From contig CAMCLK010000004.1 in assembly GCA_945875585.1 (NCBI GenBank), positions 58,554 to 122,553 on the forward strand: DNA of 64,000 nucleotides, given 5' to 3'. The notes under the pieces were generated by a model. The model was not told where the DNA came from. It saw nothing but the letters and a program-made list of their open reading frames with translations, and searched no databases. Numbering within the stretch: the first letter of the stretch is position 1; each line of letters opens with the position of its first letter. This stretch comes from Candidatus Kuenenia stuttgartensis (GTDB taxonomy: Bacteria > Planctomycetota > Planctomycetia > Gemmatales > Gemmataceae). The position numbers and the translations under genes are program-made. Shown in pieces: positions 27,549-35,711 of this stretch.

Positions 27549-27642
27549 CTCGCACAGTTTGACTTGGTCGCTACCAATTAAGGCCACGAACGATTCGAAA
27601 TTAGATTAAATAAGTCTTCCAAGCGGAACGATACCAATCTCT

Positions 27643-27685
27643 CACATCGAAGAGGCCCTCATGACTGAGGAAGGGGCCATGTGCC
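27643..27685 (-). repeat. Palindromic ~40-bp repeat, copy A (inverted)
   Basis: Read on the - strand this copy shares the core GGCACATGGCCCCTT-CTCAGTC with the copy near 30178 and carries the GGG-CTCTTCG end of the family. It is inverted relative to copy B at 27741-27780; the two could pair into an imperfect stem of about 33 bp with a loop of about 55 bases. It lies in the 343-base gap between tRNA-Ser and the kinase gene. Confidence 0.7.
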
Positions 27686-27740
27686 GGGGTTTCGGAATCT
27701 TAAGTCACAATGATATCAATATGTTTTCTGCCAGGGAGTC

Positions 27741-27780
27741 TGTGGCCCCTTACTCAGTCGTGCGGGGCTCTTCGATTTTG
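27741..27780 (+). repeat. Palindromic ~40-bp repeat, copy B
   Basis: Core GGCCCCTTACTCAGTCG then TGCGGGGCTCTTCG followed by ATTTTG. GGCCCC and GGGGCT form a six-pair stem with a 14-base loop, and the U-rich tail resembles a terminator. Identical to the 30178 copy over its core except at a few positions. The rest of the gap (27549-27640 and 27781-27891) shows no gene. Confidence 0.75.
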
Positions 27781-27891
27781 AAGGGTTAGGGCTTAGCGTG
27801 ATAACCCTTTGAATATTCTTCAAGCGTGCGCTTCACCGCCTACTCACGCCCACTTCGGTCTCCTTCTGTCTTTACTTCACACGACCAGAAA

Positions 27892-30042
27892 TTATCCCCC
27901 AACAGGAACTGCAAGAAGACGGAATCCGAGGTTGTTGTCACGGTAGTCAGGGTCGTCAACATACCGGGACGACGCAGAGCAATCGTCGCCGTTACTGAGC
28001 CAACCGCCGCCACAGCACACACGGTCCGAGGCTTCTTTGCTAGACGTCCACTCCCACACATTACCATGCATGTCATACATTCCCAGAGGGTTGGGGAGAT
28101 AATTTCCTACAACACTGGTGGTTCGAAGATACGGGCCTTTTTTGCCTGATCCTGCCGGGTAATTGCCGTTGAAATTGGCTTGCGTGGAAGACAGGTCGTT
28201 GCTAGCCACCGCTGTCAGATCGGACTTACTACGCGCAAAATAGTAAAGGTATTGGCTTTGGGATTTTGGAATGGGTCCATCTCGAAGAATGTATTCCCAT
28301 TCATCGGCATCCGGCAAACGGTACAAAAAACCACTTCGGCTGTTGGCGGCATTAACATTCTGCAAAAAATCCTGAACATCATTATAAGATATGTTTTCCA
28401 TCGGATTTTTTGGTTTGCCTTTAAAATAACTAGGATTAGTGCCCATAACCGCCTGCCATTGCTCCTGCGTGACGGGGTAAATACCGCACCAAAAACCTTT
28501 TTCATGCGTGAAAGGGGTTGTTGCTTTCGTTCCACCACCGCCGCCCAACCAGCTTTGGCCAGGCGGCACCCAGGCGCACGTCATTTTAATAGAAGATGTT
28601 AGTGGTGCTTGAATGGTGTCGCCTATGCGAGGCGCTGGTTTGGCAGGTGCTACGGGTGCAACAACAGGTTTGGGCGCGGGTGTTGATTCTGTGGGTTTCG
28701 TTTCTTGTTCGTTCGGGGGTAGAACTGGAGCCGGACGGATACCTGACTTCTCAAGCGCCTTGTTCAGTTCTTCCACCAGCGCGCCTGCGTTTGGTAGCCG
28801 GCGTTCCCGTCGGGTTGCCACACACTTTTTAATCAGGTCAATAATAGGAGATGCGACATGTTCGTCCTCGAGGTCGTCGGCAAAATCAACGCTCGGCGCC
28901 TTCATAAGGTTGCCTACGAGCAGTTGATAGCCGATCACGCCCAAAGCATGGACATCGTCGCGCGGATCCGGATCGGCTCCCAAGCCCTGTTCCGGACTGG
29001 CGTAAAGGGGCGTGTACGAACCCATCATAGATTGGCTCACCTGCGCCCCTTTGCCGCTCATGCCGGAGCGGTGTTCGGCCAAAGCCGACTCCGCCATGAT
29101 GGCGCCAATGCCAAAGTCGGTGATTTGAATTTCCAGTTTTCCATTGACGCGCGAAAGCAAAACATTAGCAGGCTTAAGATCGCGGTGAACAATGGGGGGT
29201 GCCATGGCGTGCAGCGGCGCCACAATCTGGGCCAATCTTTTCAAAAATTGCAGGGCATGTTTGTGCTTTTGCTCGGTGTTCCAACTAGGCCAAGTAGCAA
29301 ATATCCCAGAAAGATCACCGCCGTTGACGTAGTCGTATTCCAAACAAGGGGTTTCGATGTCGAGATGGGCGTTGCGTAAGGCCACAATTCCATCGCGTTG
29401 CCCCAACGACGTAATCCGCCCCAACAAATGGATTTCGCGTACCAGCGAACTTTTGCTTTCCAGAGTTAGGCAAAACTTCAATGCCATCACCAAGCTGGGA
29501 AGCGCATGGTGTTCCGCTTTCCAAACCTCACCAAAACCGCCAATTCCCAAACAATCGGTCAACTTCCAATTTCCTACGGGCCGGTCTCCCGGCTGAAAAC
29601 GTGGTGGCCGTTGCGGCAGGAAACGAAAAACATCGTTAGGCTGGGAAATGGTCAAGGTTTTAGGAACGGTACTGCCCGTAGGGTCTTCTGAGCGCCTCAA
29701 GCTGGCTCGGAACGAGGCTGGGACTTGGGCCGCATAGGCCACCACCCGCGCCCGTACCTCGGGTTTCTGGATTTCTGCACGGACGGATTCTGGTACATTT
29801 TGCACGATCGATTCGTAGCGCGATTCAACTTCAGCGCGAATGGCGGCATGGCTTTGCACCACCATTTCCTGCAGGCACGCCACTTCCTCGGCCCGCTGGA
29901 CTTTTTTCGAATACCGTTCCACGACTCCTTGGCCTACCTCGTACAGCACCTGACCAAATGGCACCATGCCCATCAGTCCCCGCAAACCCTGCGAAGCCAC
30001 CGATTCCGCCACGCACTGCAGCAACAAACCCCATCTGGCCAT
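27892..30042 (-). CDS. Ser/Thr protein kinase fused to an FGE-sulfatase (SUMF1-like) domain
   Basis: Protein of 716 residues. Residues 1-150 form a helical module ending in PxFxPGDRP shared with the pseudokinase at 55827. The kinase domain (about 160-430) looks active: glycine loop GIGGFGEV (166-173), Lys189, HRDLKPAN with Asp288 and Asn293, DFG 309-311 and ASPEQ. A Pro/Ala linker (435-475) leads to a formylglycine-generating-enzyme/C-type-lectin-like domain (486-716) with PVTQEQWQAVMGTNPS, RLPDADEWEY, GMYDMHGNVWEWT and the terminal DNNLGFRLLAV. No transmembrane helix is apparent. ATG 30042 has GGAAG at five bases; a GTG four codons earlier is possible. Likely a signalling protein in which the lectin-like fold binds a ligand; no target is known. 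Flanked by repeat copies. Confidence 0.88.
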   Translation of the reverse strand: MARWGLLLQCVAESVASQGLRGLMGMVPFGQVLYEVGQGVVERYSKKVQRAEEVACLQEMVVQSHAAIRAEVESRYESIVQNVPESVRAEIQKPEVRARVVAYAAQVPASFRASLRRSEDPTGSTVPKTLTISQPNDVFRFLPQRPPRFQPGDRPVGNWKLTDCLGIGGFGEVWKAEHHALPSLVMALKFCLTLESKSSLVREIHLLGRITSLGQRDGIVALRNAHLDIETPCLEYDYVNGGDLSGIFATWPSWNTEQKHKHALQFLKRLAQIVAPLHAMAPPIVHRDLKPANVLLSRVNGKLEIQITDFGIGAIMAESALAEHRSGMSGKGAQVSQSMMGSYTPLYASPEQGLGADPDPRDDVHALGVIGYQLLVGNLMKAPSVDFADDLEDEHVASPIIDLIKKCVATRRERRLPNAGALVEELNKALEKSGIRPAPVLPPNEQETKPTESTPAPKPVVAPVAPAKPAPRIGDTIQAPLTSSIKMTCAWVPPGQSWLGGGGGTKATTPFTHEKGFWCGIYPVTQEQWQAVMGTNPSYFKGKPKNPMENISYNDVQDFLQNVNAANSRSGFLYRLPDADEWEYILRDGPIPKSQSQYLYYFARSKSDLTAVASNDLSSTQANFNGNYPAGSGKKGPYLRTTSVVGNYLPNPLGMYDMHGNVWEWTSSKEASDRVCCGGGWLSNGDDCSASSRYVDDPDYRDNNLGFRLLAVPVGG

Positions 30043-30177
30043 GGTATCTTCCACATATGCTGTTCAAACCATGCTGATAGTGTAGCAAATCAGTGGGGAT
30101 ATGGTTGTTGTGATGGTTTTCGTCCATTAAACACATCTTTGCCAATGACCGAAACTCACCTTGGCTACCGAAGCCTG

Positions 30178-30220
30178 GCACATGGCCCCTTACTCAGTCG
30201 CACGGGGCTCTTCGGTTTTG
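30178..30220 (+). repeat. Palindromic ~40-bp repeat, copy C
   Basis: GGCACATGGCCCCTTACTCAGTCGCACGGGGCTCTTCGGTTTTG-type copy lying upstream of the kinase gene. In addition to the inner GCCCC/GGGGC stem, an outer ACCGAAG (30168-30174) can pair with CTTCGGT, making a nested hairpin with a T-rich tail. Same orientation as copy B, opposite to copy A. The surrounding 30055-30255 interval has no gene. Confidence 0.7.
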
Positions 30221-30255
30221 CTTGGGGTTTTATGTGTCAAATTCCACAATTATCA

Positions 30256-30293
30256 AACGCATAACGCCGAGCTTTCGCTCGGCGTTATGCGTT
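30256..30293 (-). terminator. Strong hairpin terminator at the end of the BON/HtrA operon
   Basis: A perfect 17-bp stem (30256-30272 with 30277-30293) and a four-base loop; read on the - strand it is followed by a short T-rich run (TTTGATAATT). It lies 23 bases beyond the BON gene stop. The symmetric stem may also block readthrough from the other side. Confidence 0.75.
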
Positions 30294-30315
30294 GTTATAG
30301 CTTGTTAAGCCTTAA

Positions 30316-31824
30316 TCAATCTCCCTGACGCACCTCGAAGCGCACCTTAGGAGACAAGACTTCGGGCAAGTTGAGCATGCGGTCGATGACCGCTTTTTCT
30401 TCCTGGGCGTTGCGCACCGAAATGGCAATCGTGTAAATCCCGTCTGCTTTATCAACCGTCACCTTGCGGGCGTGGCGACCACAGGCCTTCTCCACAGCAC
30501 GTTTAAGCTCTGCTGTTGAGTTGATGGTAATGTCTGGGAAACCACCCGCTGCTGCAGGCTGAACGGTTTCCTCTTCCTCGATCATCTTGGCAGCGATCGG
30601 CTTGATGGGCGAAGGCTGCGCGACGGAAGGCGCCATTTTCAGAGGTGGAACCGTCAACGGCACCGCGGAAGGAACAGAAACGGGCATCGATGGCGCAGGC
30701 ATCAATTCTGGCATGGCGCGCGGTGGTGCTTTGGGCATCGACACAGCCGCCACGGGCGCAGGCCTTACTTCCACAGCAGGTGTGGGTGTGGTTGACATGG
30801 CATTGGCCAAGGCGCGGTTGCGCCAAGCATTGGCACGGGAATCTGCCCCCATGGGAGCATGCGCCATGGTCCAGTTGGCTGGTTGCTCTTCCAGAGTTGC
30901 AGCCGCGTTGCGCAGCGGGGCACCACCCACTGTTACCGCCGCGGGCGGAAGCCATAAACGCGACGACGCCAACGGTGTGCGCAAACGTGCCACGGTTGGC
31001 ACAGGCGCTGCTACTTCTGTGATAACACCAATGGGTGGTTGCGCGTCACGTGGTTTTTCGACGGTGGCTTTCTTTTCAACAACAGGCATTGGAGCAGGAA
31101 TTACAGGCTCGGGCTTATCGTTAGCCGCAATAGCCACCAGAGCGTTACTGCCTGAAGCCATTGGAATTTCTTTCAGACGCGTCGGTTCAGCAGGCTGACG
31201 AGCCTCGGCAGATCCGTTCAGTGTTCTGCGGCCGTCGGAAGTGACCAGTGTCACCATGCGGCCGTCTTTCATCATGGGGGTAACACGCAAGTCGTTGCGG
31301 ACAGAGACGACTCCAGCGAGTTTTTTCAGGCCCCGGCTCAGCTCCACCTTGTCTTCCATCGAAAGAGCAAGACCTGAAACAGTGAGTTGCCCGGCTTCGG
31401 TGGATTCCACCTGAATGGCACCCGCTTGCGAAGGAAGCAACTCCTTCACGCGCCGGGCGGCCATTTTCTTGAGAGCAGCCGACTGCATGGGTTTGCGGGC
31501 TGCTGCTGGGATAACAGCAACAGTTGCAAGGTCACGCACGGTGCCGTTGTGATTTTGTTTGAGAATATCAATGGCGTGCCTGCGTGATTGTTCGTTGTCG
31601 TAGCCGCCACGCACTTCAAGCACATCGCCAGAGCGACGCAGCGTCAAGCGCGAGTCACCCAATGCCGGATCTGCCAGTAAAAGGCATTCGAGCCGCATTT
31701 CCTGGAACGTATCCATGGGATCGAGAACCGCTGAGCTGACCAGTTTTTCAGGAGCCCAAGTCGCGGAGGCCAAGGGGGAACCAGCCACCAACAGTGCAGC
31801 GGCCATTCGCCAAACACGCGCCAT
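30316..31824 (-). CDS. Secreted BON-domain protein with proline/alanine-rich middle
   Basis: Exported protein of 502 residues with a signal peptide (MARVWRMAAALLVAGSPLASA). Three segments have the BON-like alpha/beta pattern: about 40-100 (LTLRRSGDVLEVRGGYDNEQSRRHAIDIL), 120-190 (VKELLPSQAGAIQVESTEAGQLTVSGLALSMEDKVEL...GVVSVRNDLRV) and the C-terminal 430-500 (KVTVDKADGIYTIAISVRNAQEEKAVIDRML). Between them lies a long low-complexity stretch rich in Pro, Ala and Val. BON domains bind phospholipids or act in secretin-like envelope proteins. The frame starts earlier but ATG 31824 has GGAG seven bases upstream. It is the last gene before a strong terminator. Confidence 0.75.
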   Translation of the reverse strand: MARVWRMAAALLVAGSPLASATWAPEKLVSSAVLDPMDTFQEMRLECLLLADPALGDSRLTLRRSGDVLEVRGGYDNEQSRRHAIDILKQNHNGTVRDLATVAVIPAAARKPMQSAALKKMAARRVKELLPSQAGAIQVESTEAGQLTVSGLALSMEDKVELSRGLKKLAGVVSVRNDLRVTPMMKDGRMVTLVTSDGRRTLNGSAEARQPAEPTRLKEIPMASGSNALVAIAANDKPEPVIPAPMPVVEKKATVEKPRDAQPPIGVITEVAAPVPTVARLRTPLASSRLWLPPAAVTVGGAPLRNAAATLEEQPANWTMAHAPMGADSRANAWRNRALANAMSTTPTPAVEVRPAPVAAVSMPKAPPRAMPELMPAPSMPVSVPSAVPLTVPPLKMAPSVAQPSPIKPIAAKMIEEEETVQPAAAGGFPDITINSTAELKRAVEKACGRHARKVTVDKADGIYTIAISVRNAQEEKAVIDRMLNLPEVLSPKVRFEVRQGD

Positions 31825-31902
31825 GAGAGATCTCCATAAAAAAGACAAAGCGTGCCCGGTCAACAGCCTGAGAAGGCCAAACCGGACACGCTGCATGGGT
31901 GA

Positions 31903-32466
31903 TCAATAGTTGACCAGATCCTTAGTTACCGATTTCTGCAGTTCAGGATCGCTGCCAACGTAGAGGTGGAGGTGATCCTTGTCGATATAAACGACATCCA
32001 CACGTGGCCTTGTCACTTTCACAGGGAAAGGATAACCCGACTCGATGGTTTCCTTGTAGTACACCGTGCACTTAAAGTGGCAATGGTGGAGCTGCGCTGG
32101 GCCAATAAGCGGGAAGAAGCGCGGCGGATCGATCTTATCGATCATTTTCTCGACAACAACCGTCATGTCGTCGCGGAACTCTTCGTAGAAGAACGGCACG
32201 CCGCGGGCCACCCGGGGCAGAGCGCGAATGACCTGCGCGTCATCTGGTGGATCATCGCAAGTGGGCAGTGGGAACCCATCGCGTACCGGTGGCATCACCG
32301 GAGTACGCGAATCGTTCTTGAAGGAATATTTATCCTCCATGCGTTCAGTAACCCATGGGGGAACGGGGATGGGGGTAAAAATACCCATGGAAAGCGGGGC
32401 GCACCCGGAAAGACCGGAGACAACCGCTGCTGCCAGACCCATACCCAGGCTTTGATACCATTTCAT
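31903..32466 (-). CDS. Lipoprotein of unknown function (planctomycete-type)
   Basis: A 187-residue protein with a lipoprotein signal: hydrophobic core then LSGC lipobox (MKWYQSLGMGLAAAVVSGLSGC). The mature part is unrecognised; it contains the blocks PPWVTERMEDKY, RVARGVPFFYEEFRDDM and a Cys/His cluster HHCHFKCTVYYKE followed by VDVVYIDKDHLHLYVG. ATG 32466 with GAGGG about eight bases upstream fits the signal; the frame extends 49 codons further without signal character. It sits between the HtrA-like cluster and the BON gene, so it probably works in the envelope with them. Confidence 0.75.
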   Translation of the reverse strand: MKWYQSLGMGLAAAVVSGLSGCAPLSMGIFTPIPVPPWVTERMEDKYSFKNDSRTPVMPPVRDGFPLPTCDDPPDDAQVIRALPRVARGVPFFYEEFRDDMTVVVEKMIDKIDPPRFFPLIGPAQLHHCHFKCTVYYKETIESGYPFPVKVTRPRVDVVYIDKDHLHLYVGSDPELQKSVTKDLVNY

Positions 32467-32618
32467 GCCTGCACCCTCGTTGGACCGAACAAACAACCGC
32501 TTGGTGCGGCGGGATGACTTGGTCCCGGACCGTGTGTGATGGTGGTATCGGATATTCCGGGCGGATGACTTGAGCGCAGTGTGCCGTTTTTCCTGAAAAC
32601 GCTGAAAAAACATGCATG

Positions 32619-34634
32619 TTACAGGCGGTCGAGAGTATCGATCCAGTCGACAAGCCCCTTGATACTGGGTTCGTCCAGATAAACGCTTCCGGCATCTTCC
32701 ATCAGGCGCAACATGACCGGGTAGCGTTTTTCCTGCAATTTGAGGCGGGTTTGCTCCACACCTTCACGTGCGGGATCGCGGTCGCCCACCACCAAGAAAA
32801 ATGCCAGGGGCTGGCCGGGCACCTTGTCGCGTGGCGCTGTGCCCATGGGCGAACCCACGGCTGCCACACCCCGCGTCAGATCGCGCTTGTTGAATCCCAG
32901 ATAGTACGCCATCAATCCACCCGAGCCCATGCCGTGGACAATCACGCGCCTTTTGTCGATGGCCATGGCTTCCTGAGTTTCACGGATGGCTTGCGCGATC
33001 CATTCCGCATCGCCGGGGGTCCAATCCGCATCGGGTTCGGACTGGGGCGCCAGCAAAACGATGTTATATTTGGTGCAAAAGGCATCCCAAGCATCGATCA
33101 GGCCGGCAAGGTCCTTATCCTTGCCCTTGTTGAAAGGATGCAGCCAGACCACCAGAGCATGAGCGACATCGGGGCGGTAGTTGGCTGGAAGGTGCAACCA
33201 ATATTTCCCGCTGCCATCGGCACTGTTTTTCTTCTGTGTGCCTGTTTCGATTTTCACCGCTGGAGGGTTATCTGGCGCCTTGGCACCCTTTACAGAGGGA
33301 GTCCCCTCAGGTCGGGTGAGCAAATCTCCGGGGAAGGCTCCCATGGCCACTTTGATGGGTTGTGGCTTGGCGTCCTTGGCCTCGCCAGCGCGGCGCACCA
33401 GCAGGCTCAGTTCCAAACCGGGCATCTGGCTTTCCAGAAAAGCGCTAAATGAATCTCGGTTCTGAACAGGCAACGGAATCGGGCCACGGGAAATGCCAAC
33501 AATTCGGTCTCCAGCTTTCATGCCTGCCTTGTCTGCCGGGCCTCCGGGCTGAACCGCCCGCACCAAAACACCCGGTTCAGGGTCGTCGCGTGTGGGCAGA
33601 ATTCCAAGCCATGGCATAGCTATGGCTGCTTGTGGCCCACCCAACTCCAATTCCGCTACCTTGATTTCCTCATCACCCCGGCGGACCGTCACGGAAACTT
33701 TGTCGCCCTGATACAACCTGCCCAAGGCATGCAGCATCTGGGCGGGTGTGCCAACGGGCTTGGCGCCAATCGCTGTGATAATGTCCCCGGCCTTCAGGCC
33801 CGATTTTTCAGCAGCGCTTCCCGGTGCTACCGTCGCGATTTTCGGTTGGACTTCGTGCTGGTCGCCCGGCTCCATGGCAATACCCAGCATCCCTTTTTCA
33901 AGATCCCGGCCGGCCTTGAGCCTTGGCAATGCCGACATGGCATCGTCAAAATAGATAGCGAAACCAATTCCCGAGTCGTACCACTCAAAACCAGCCGTAT
34001 CACCTTCCCCTTGGGGCGAAGCCGGCACAAGAATTCCCAATACACGGCCTTCAATGTCGATGAGCGGACCGCCGTAGTTTACTGGCGAAACCTTGGCATC
34101 GGTTTGCAGCGCCTTGCCCCAAACCCGATCGAGAGCACTGACAATGCCAAGGCTGATCGAGGGCGGAGCGTCGAGCGCCGGCGCCAACGTGCGTCCCAAG
34201 GCCAATGCCGATTGTCCCACCCGAATATCTGCGCGGCCGGCAGCCACAGGAACCACAAGATCGGTGGCTTCCACCTTCAGCAGTGTCAGCATGCGCGTGC
34301 GGTCGGTAGCCACAACCCGGGCCACATGCCTTTTACCACCCACCGCCACGAGTATGCTGGTGGGCTTGTTGGCAAAATTGAAGGCACTCGAGATGATCCA
34401 ACCATCGGCCCCGACAACAATACCGGTAGTGGGCCCCAGCCCGCGGCGAATCCGTGGGGCGCCGGGCCTTCCCCCAGCGCCGGGTTGCCCTCCCACGATT
34501 TCCGTGCCACCCGACGTCTCTATGGTTACCAACGAAGGGGCCACGCGGGCAGCAGCAGCACGCACGGCAGTGTCGCGGCGGTCCTCGAGGGTGTCACCAC
34601 CCTGGGACATTATCAGTGCCAGTAGCGCGATCAT
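32619..34634 (-). CDS. HtrA-like pseudoprotease with PDZ domains fused to an alpha/beta hydrolase
   Basis: Protein of 671 residues. The N-terminal trypsin-like domain (about 20-230) has lost all three catalytic residues: the position of His is in SAFNF (about 85), Asp is replaced in RMLTLLK (Met115), and the Ser of NSGGP is Tyr187 in VNYGGP. Two PDZ-like domains follow (about 240-335 and 345-440; PGSAAEKSGLKAGDIITAIG and PGGPADKAGMKAGDRIVGI). From about 470 an esterase-type alpha/beta hydrolase (LHLPANYRPD..LVVWLHPF, nucleophile elbow HGMGSGGLMAYYLG) completes it. ATG 34634 has GGAAGG nearby. The protease part is probably a binding scaffold; the hydrolase may be the active unit. Family placement is secure, function inferred. 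Confidence 0.82.
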   Translation of the reverse strand: MIALLALIMSQGGDTLEDRRDTAVRAAAARVAPSLVTIETSGGTEIVGGQPGAGGRPGAPRIRRGLGPTTGIVVGADGWIISSAFNFANKPTSILVAVGGKRHVARVVATDRTRMLTLLKVEATDLVVPVAAGRADIRVGQSALALGRTLAPALDAPPSISLGIVSALDRVWGKALQTDAKVSPVNYGGPLIDIEGRVLGILVPASPQGEGDTAGFEWYDSGIGFAIYFDDAMSALPRLKAGRDLEKGMLGIAMEPGDQHEVQPKIATVAPGSAAEKSGLKAGDIITAIGAKPVGTPAQMLHALGRLYQGDKVSVTVRRGDEEIKVAELELGGPQAAIAMPWLGILPTRDDPEPGVLVRAVQPGGPADKAGMKAGDRIVGISRGPIPLPVQNRDSFSAFLESQMPGLELSLLVRRAGEAKDAKPQPIKVAMGAFPGDLLTRPEGTPSVKGAKAPDNPPAVKIETGTQKKNSADGSGKYWLHLPANYRPDVAHALVVWLHPFNKGKDKDLAGLIDAWDAFCTKYNIVLLAPQSEPDADWTPGDAEWIAQAIRETQEAMAIDKRRVIVHGMGSGGLMAYYLGFNKRDLTRGVAAVGSPMGTAPRDKVPGQPLAFFLVVGDRDPAREGVEQTRLKLQEKRYPVMLRLMEDAGSVYLDEPSIKGLVDWIDTLDRL

Positions 34635-34646
34635 GAAAACCTTCCG

Positions 34647-35711
34647 TCAGCGTGGGGTTTTGGGAACAGGTTCCAGTTCCACCGTCAGAGTATGCAAACG
34701 ATCAAGTCGGCGGACTTCCACCTGAACCTTGTCGCCCGGACGGTACTTATCGAGGATATCGTAAAGTGCTGATATCGTTGGTACTGGAGCACCATCGATA
34801 TACACAATCAGATCGTCGGGCTTGGCACCCGCGCGCCCGGCAGGCGAGGCGGGCTCCACTTCCTCAATGTACGGCGGGGTGCGGTCAAGAATGGCCGGAA
34901 CAAGCGTCCAGCCCGTGCGCACATTCCATTGGCCTGAACGTTCCGCGCGGTCAGGCCGGCCCGAAGGGCGATACGCTTCTTTTTTCTCGATCAGTTCCAT
35001 CAACGACAAGGTACGGCCCGCCACACCCCGCGCCGCGATGGTGGCGTTCACAGGAATTGCATAATTGATCCATGTCTGGGTTTGGTCGTTTCGCAGCTCC
35101 CGGCCAATCAGACCCACCAATTCGCCACGCCGGGTGGTCAGCGCGCCACCAGCAGCCCCTGGATTGTTGGTGATGGCGTCGATCACATAAACAGACCCGG
35201 TATAAGGCGCCTCGAACACGCCGATACGGCCATAAAGTTGAGCCACCGCGGCCACCACGCCACGCTGCACTGTCATGGGTTCGTCACGCGTGGCTATCTG
35301 GAATTGGTTGCTGAAGGCCAGCACGCCTGTGCCTGGTATCAAAGTAGGTGTCTTCGCGGCCTGAGCAATATCGAAAAAAGGCAGTCCATCGGGGGAATGC
35401 TTGTCGTTGATCTTAAGCAGTGCGGCATCGAGTTCTGGTTCAGACGCCACTACCTTGGCGGTAAGGCGGGTGCCATCGTGCAGATGCACGCGCAGGTCGG
35501 AGCTGTCCGGAAGGTGATTGGCTGTGGTGAGGATATAACCGTCGGCCGAGACCAGAATTCCGGTACCGTACCCGGGAAGTCCTTTCACCCCGCCAGATCC
35601 GTAAACCTTGACCAAACGAGGGTTGACCCTTGAAGCCACCTCGCCAAGGGTTTCATCGGCCAGCAGCAGTGCCGGGGCCAGAAACAACATTCCAACCACC
35701 AGCATTCTCAT
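34647..35711 (-). CDS. HtrA-like serine protease homologue lacking the catalytic Ser, with PDZ domain
   Basis: Exported protein of 354 residues (signal MRMLVVGMLFLAPALLLA). The trypsin-like domain keeps His66 (TTANHL) and Asp95 (ELDAALLK), but the nucleophile motif reads PGAAGGA, with Ala187 where Ser is expected, so peptidase activity should be absent. A C-terminal PDZ domain (about 265-350; VEPASPAGRAGAKPDDLIVYIDG) is intact. ATG 35711 overlaps the stop of the intact HtrA gene as ATGA. The gene sits between an intact protease and a fully degenerate one; a regulatory or substrate-presenting role beside the active enzyme is a reasonable inference. Confidence 0.83.
   Translation of the reverse strand: MRMLVVGMLFLAPALLLADETLGEVASRVNPRLVKVYGSGGVKGLPGYGTGILVSADGYILTTANHLPDSSDLRVHLHDGTRLTAKVVASEPELDAALLKINDKHSPDGLPFFDIAQAAKTPTLIPGTGVLAFSNQFQIATRDEPMTVQRGVVAAVAQLYGRIGVFEAPYTGSVYVIDAITNNPGAAGGALTTRRGELVGLIGRELRNDQTQTWINYAIPVNATIAARGVAGRTLSLMELIEKKEAYRPSGRPDRAERSGQWNVRTGWTLVPAILDRTPPYIEEVEPASPAGRAGAKPDDLIVYIDGAPVPTISALYDILDKYRPGDKVQVEVRRLDRLHTLTVELEPVPKTPR

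Noticed and set aside
30587..31198. A 203-codon + frame, Gly/Ala/Thr-rich
   Set aside because: Antisense of the Pro/Ala-rich middle of the BON-domain gene.
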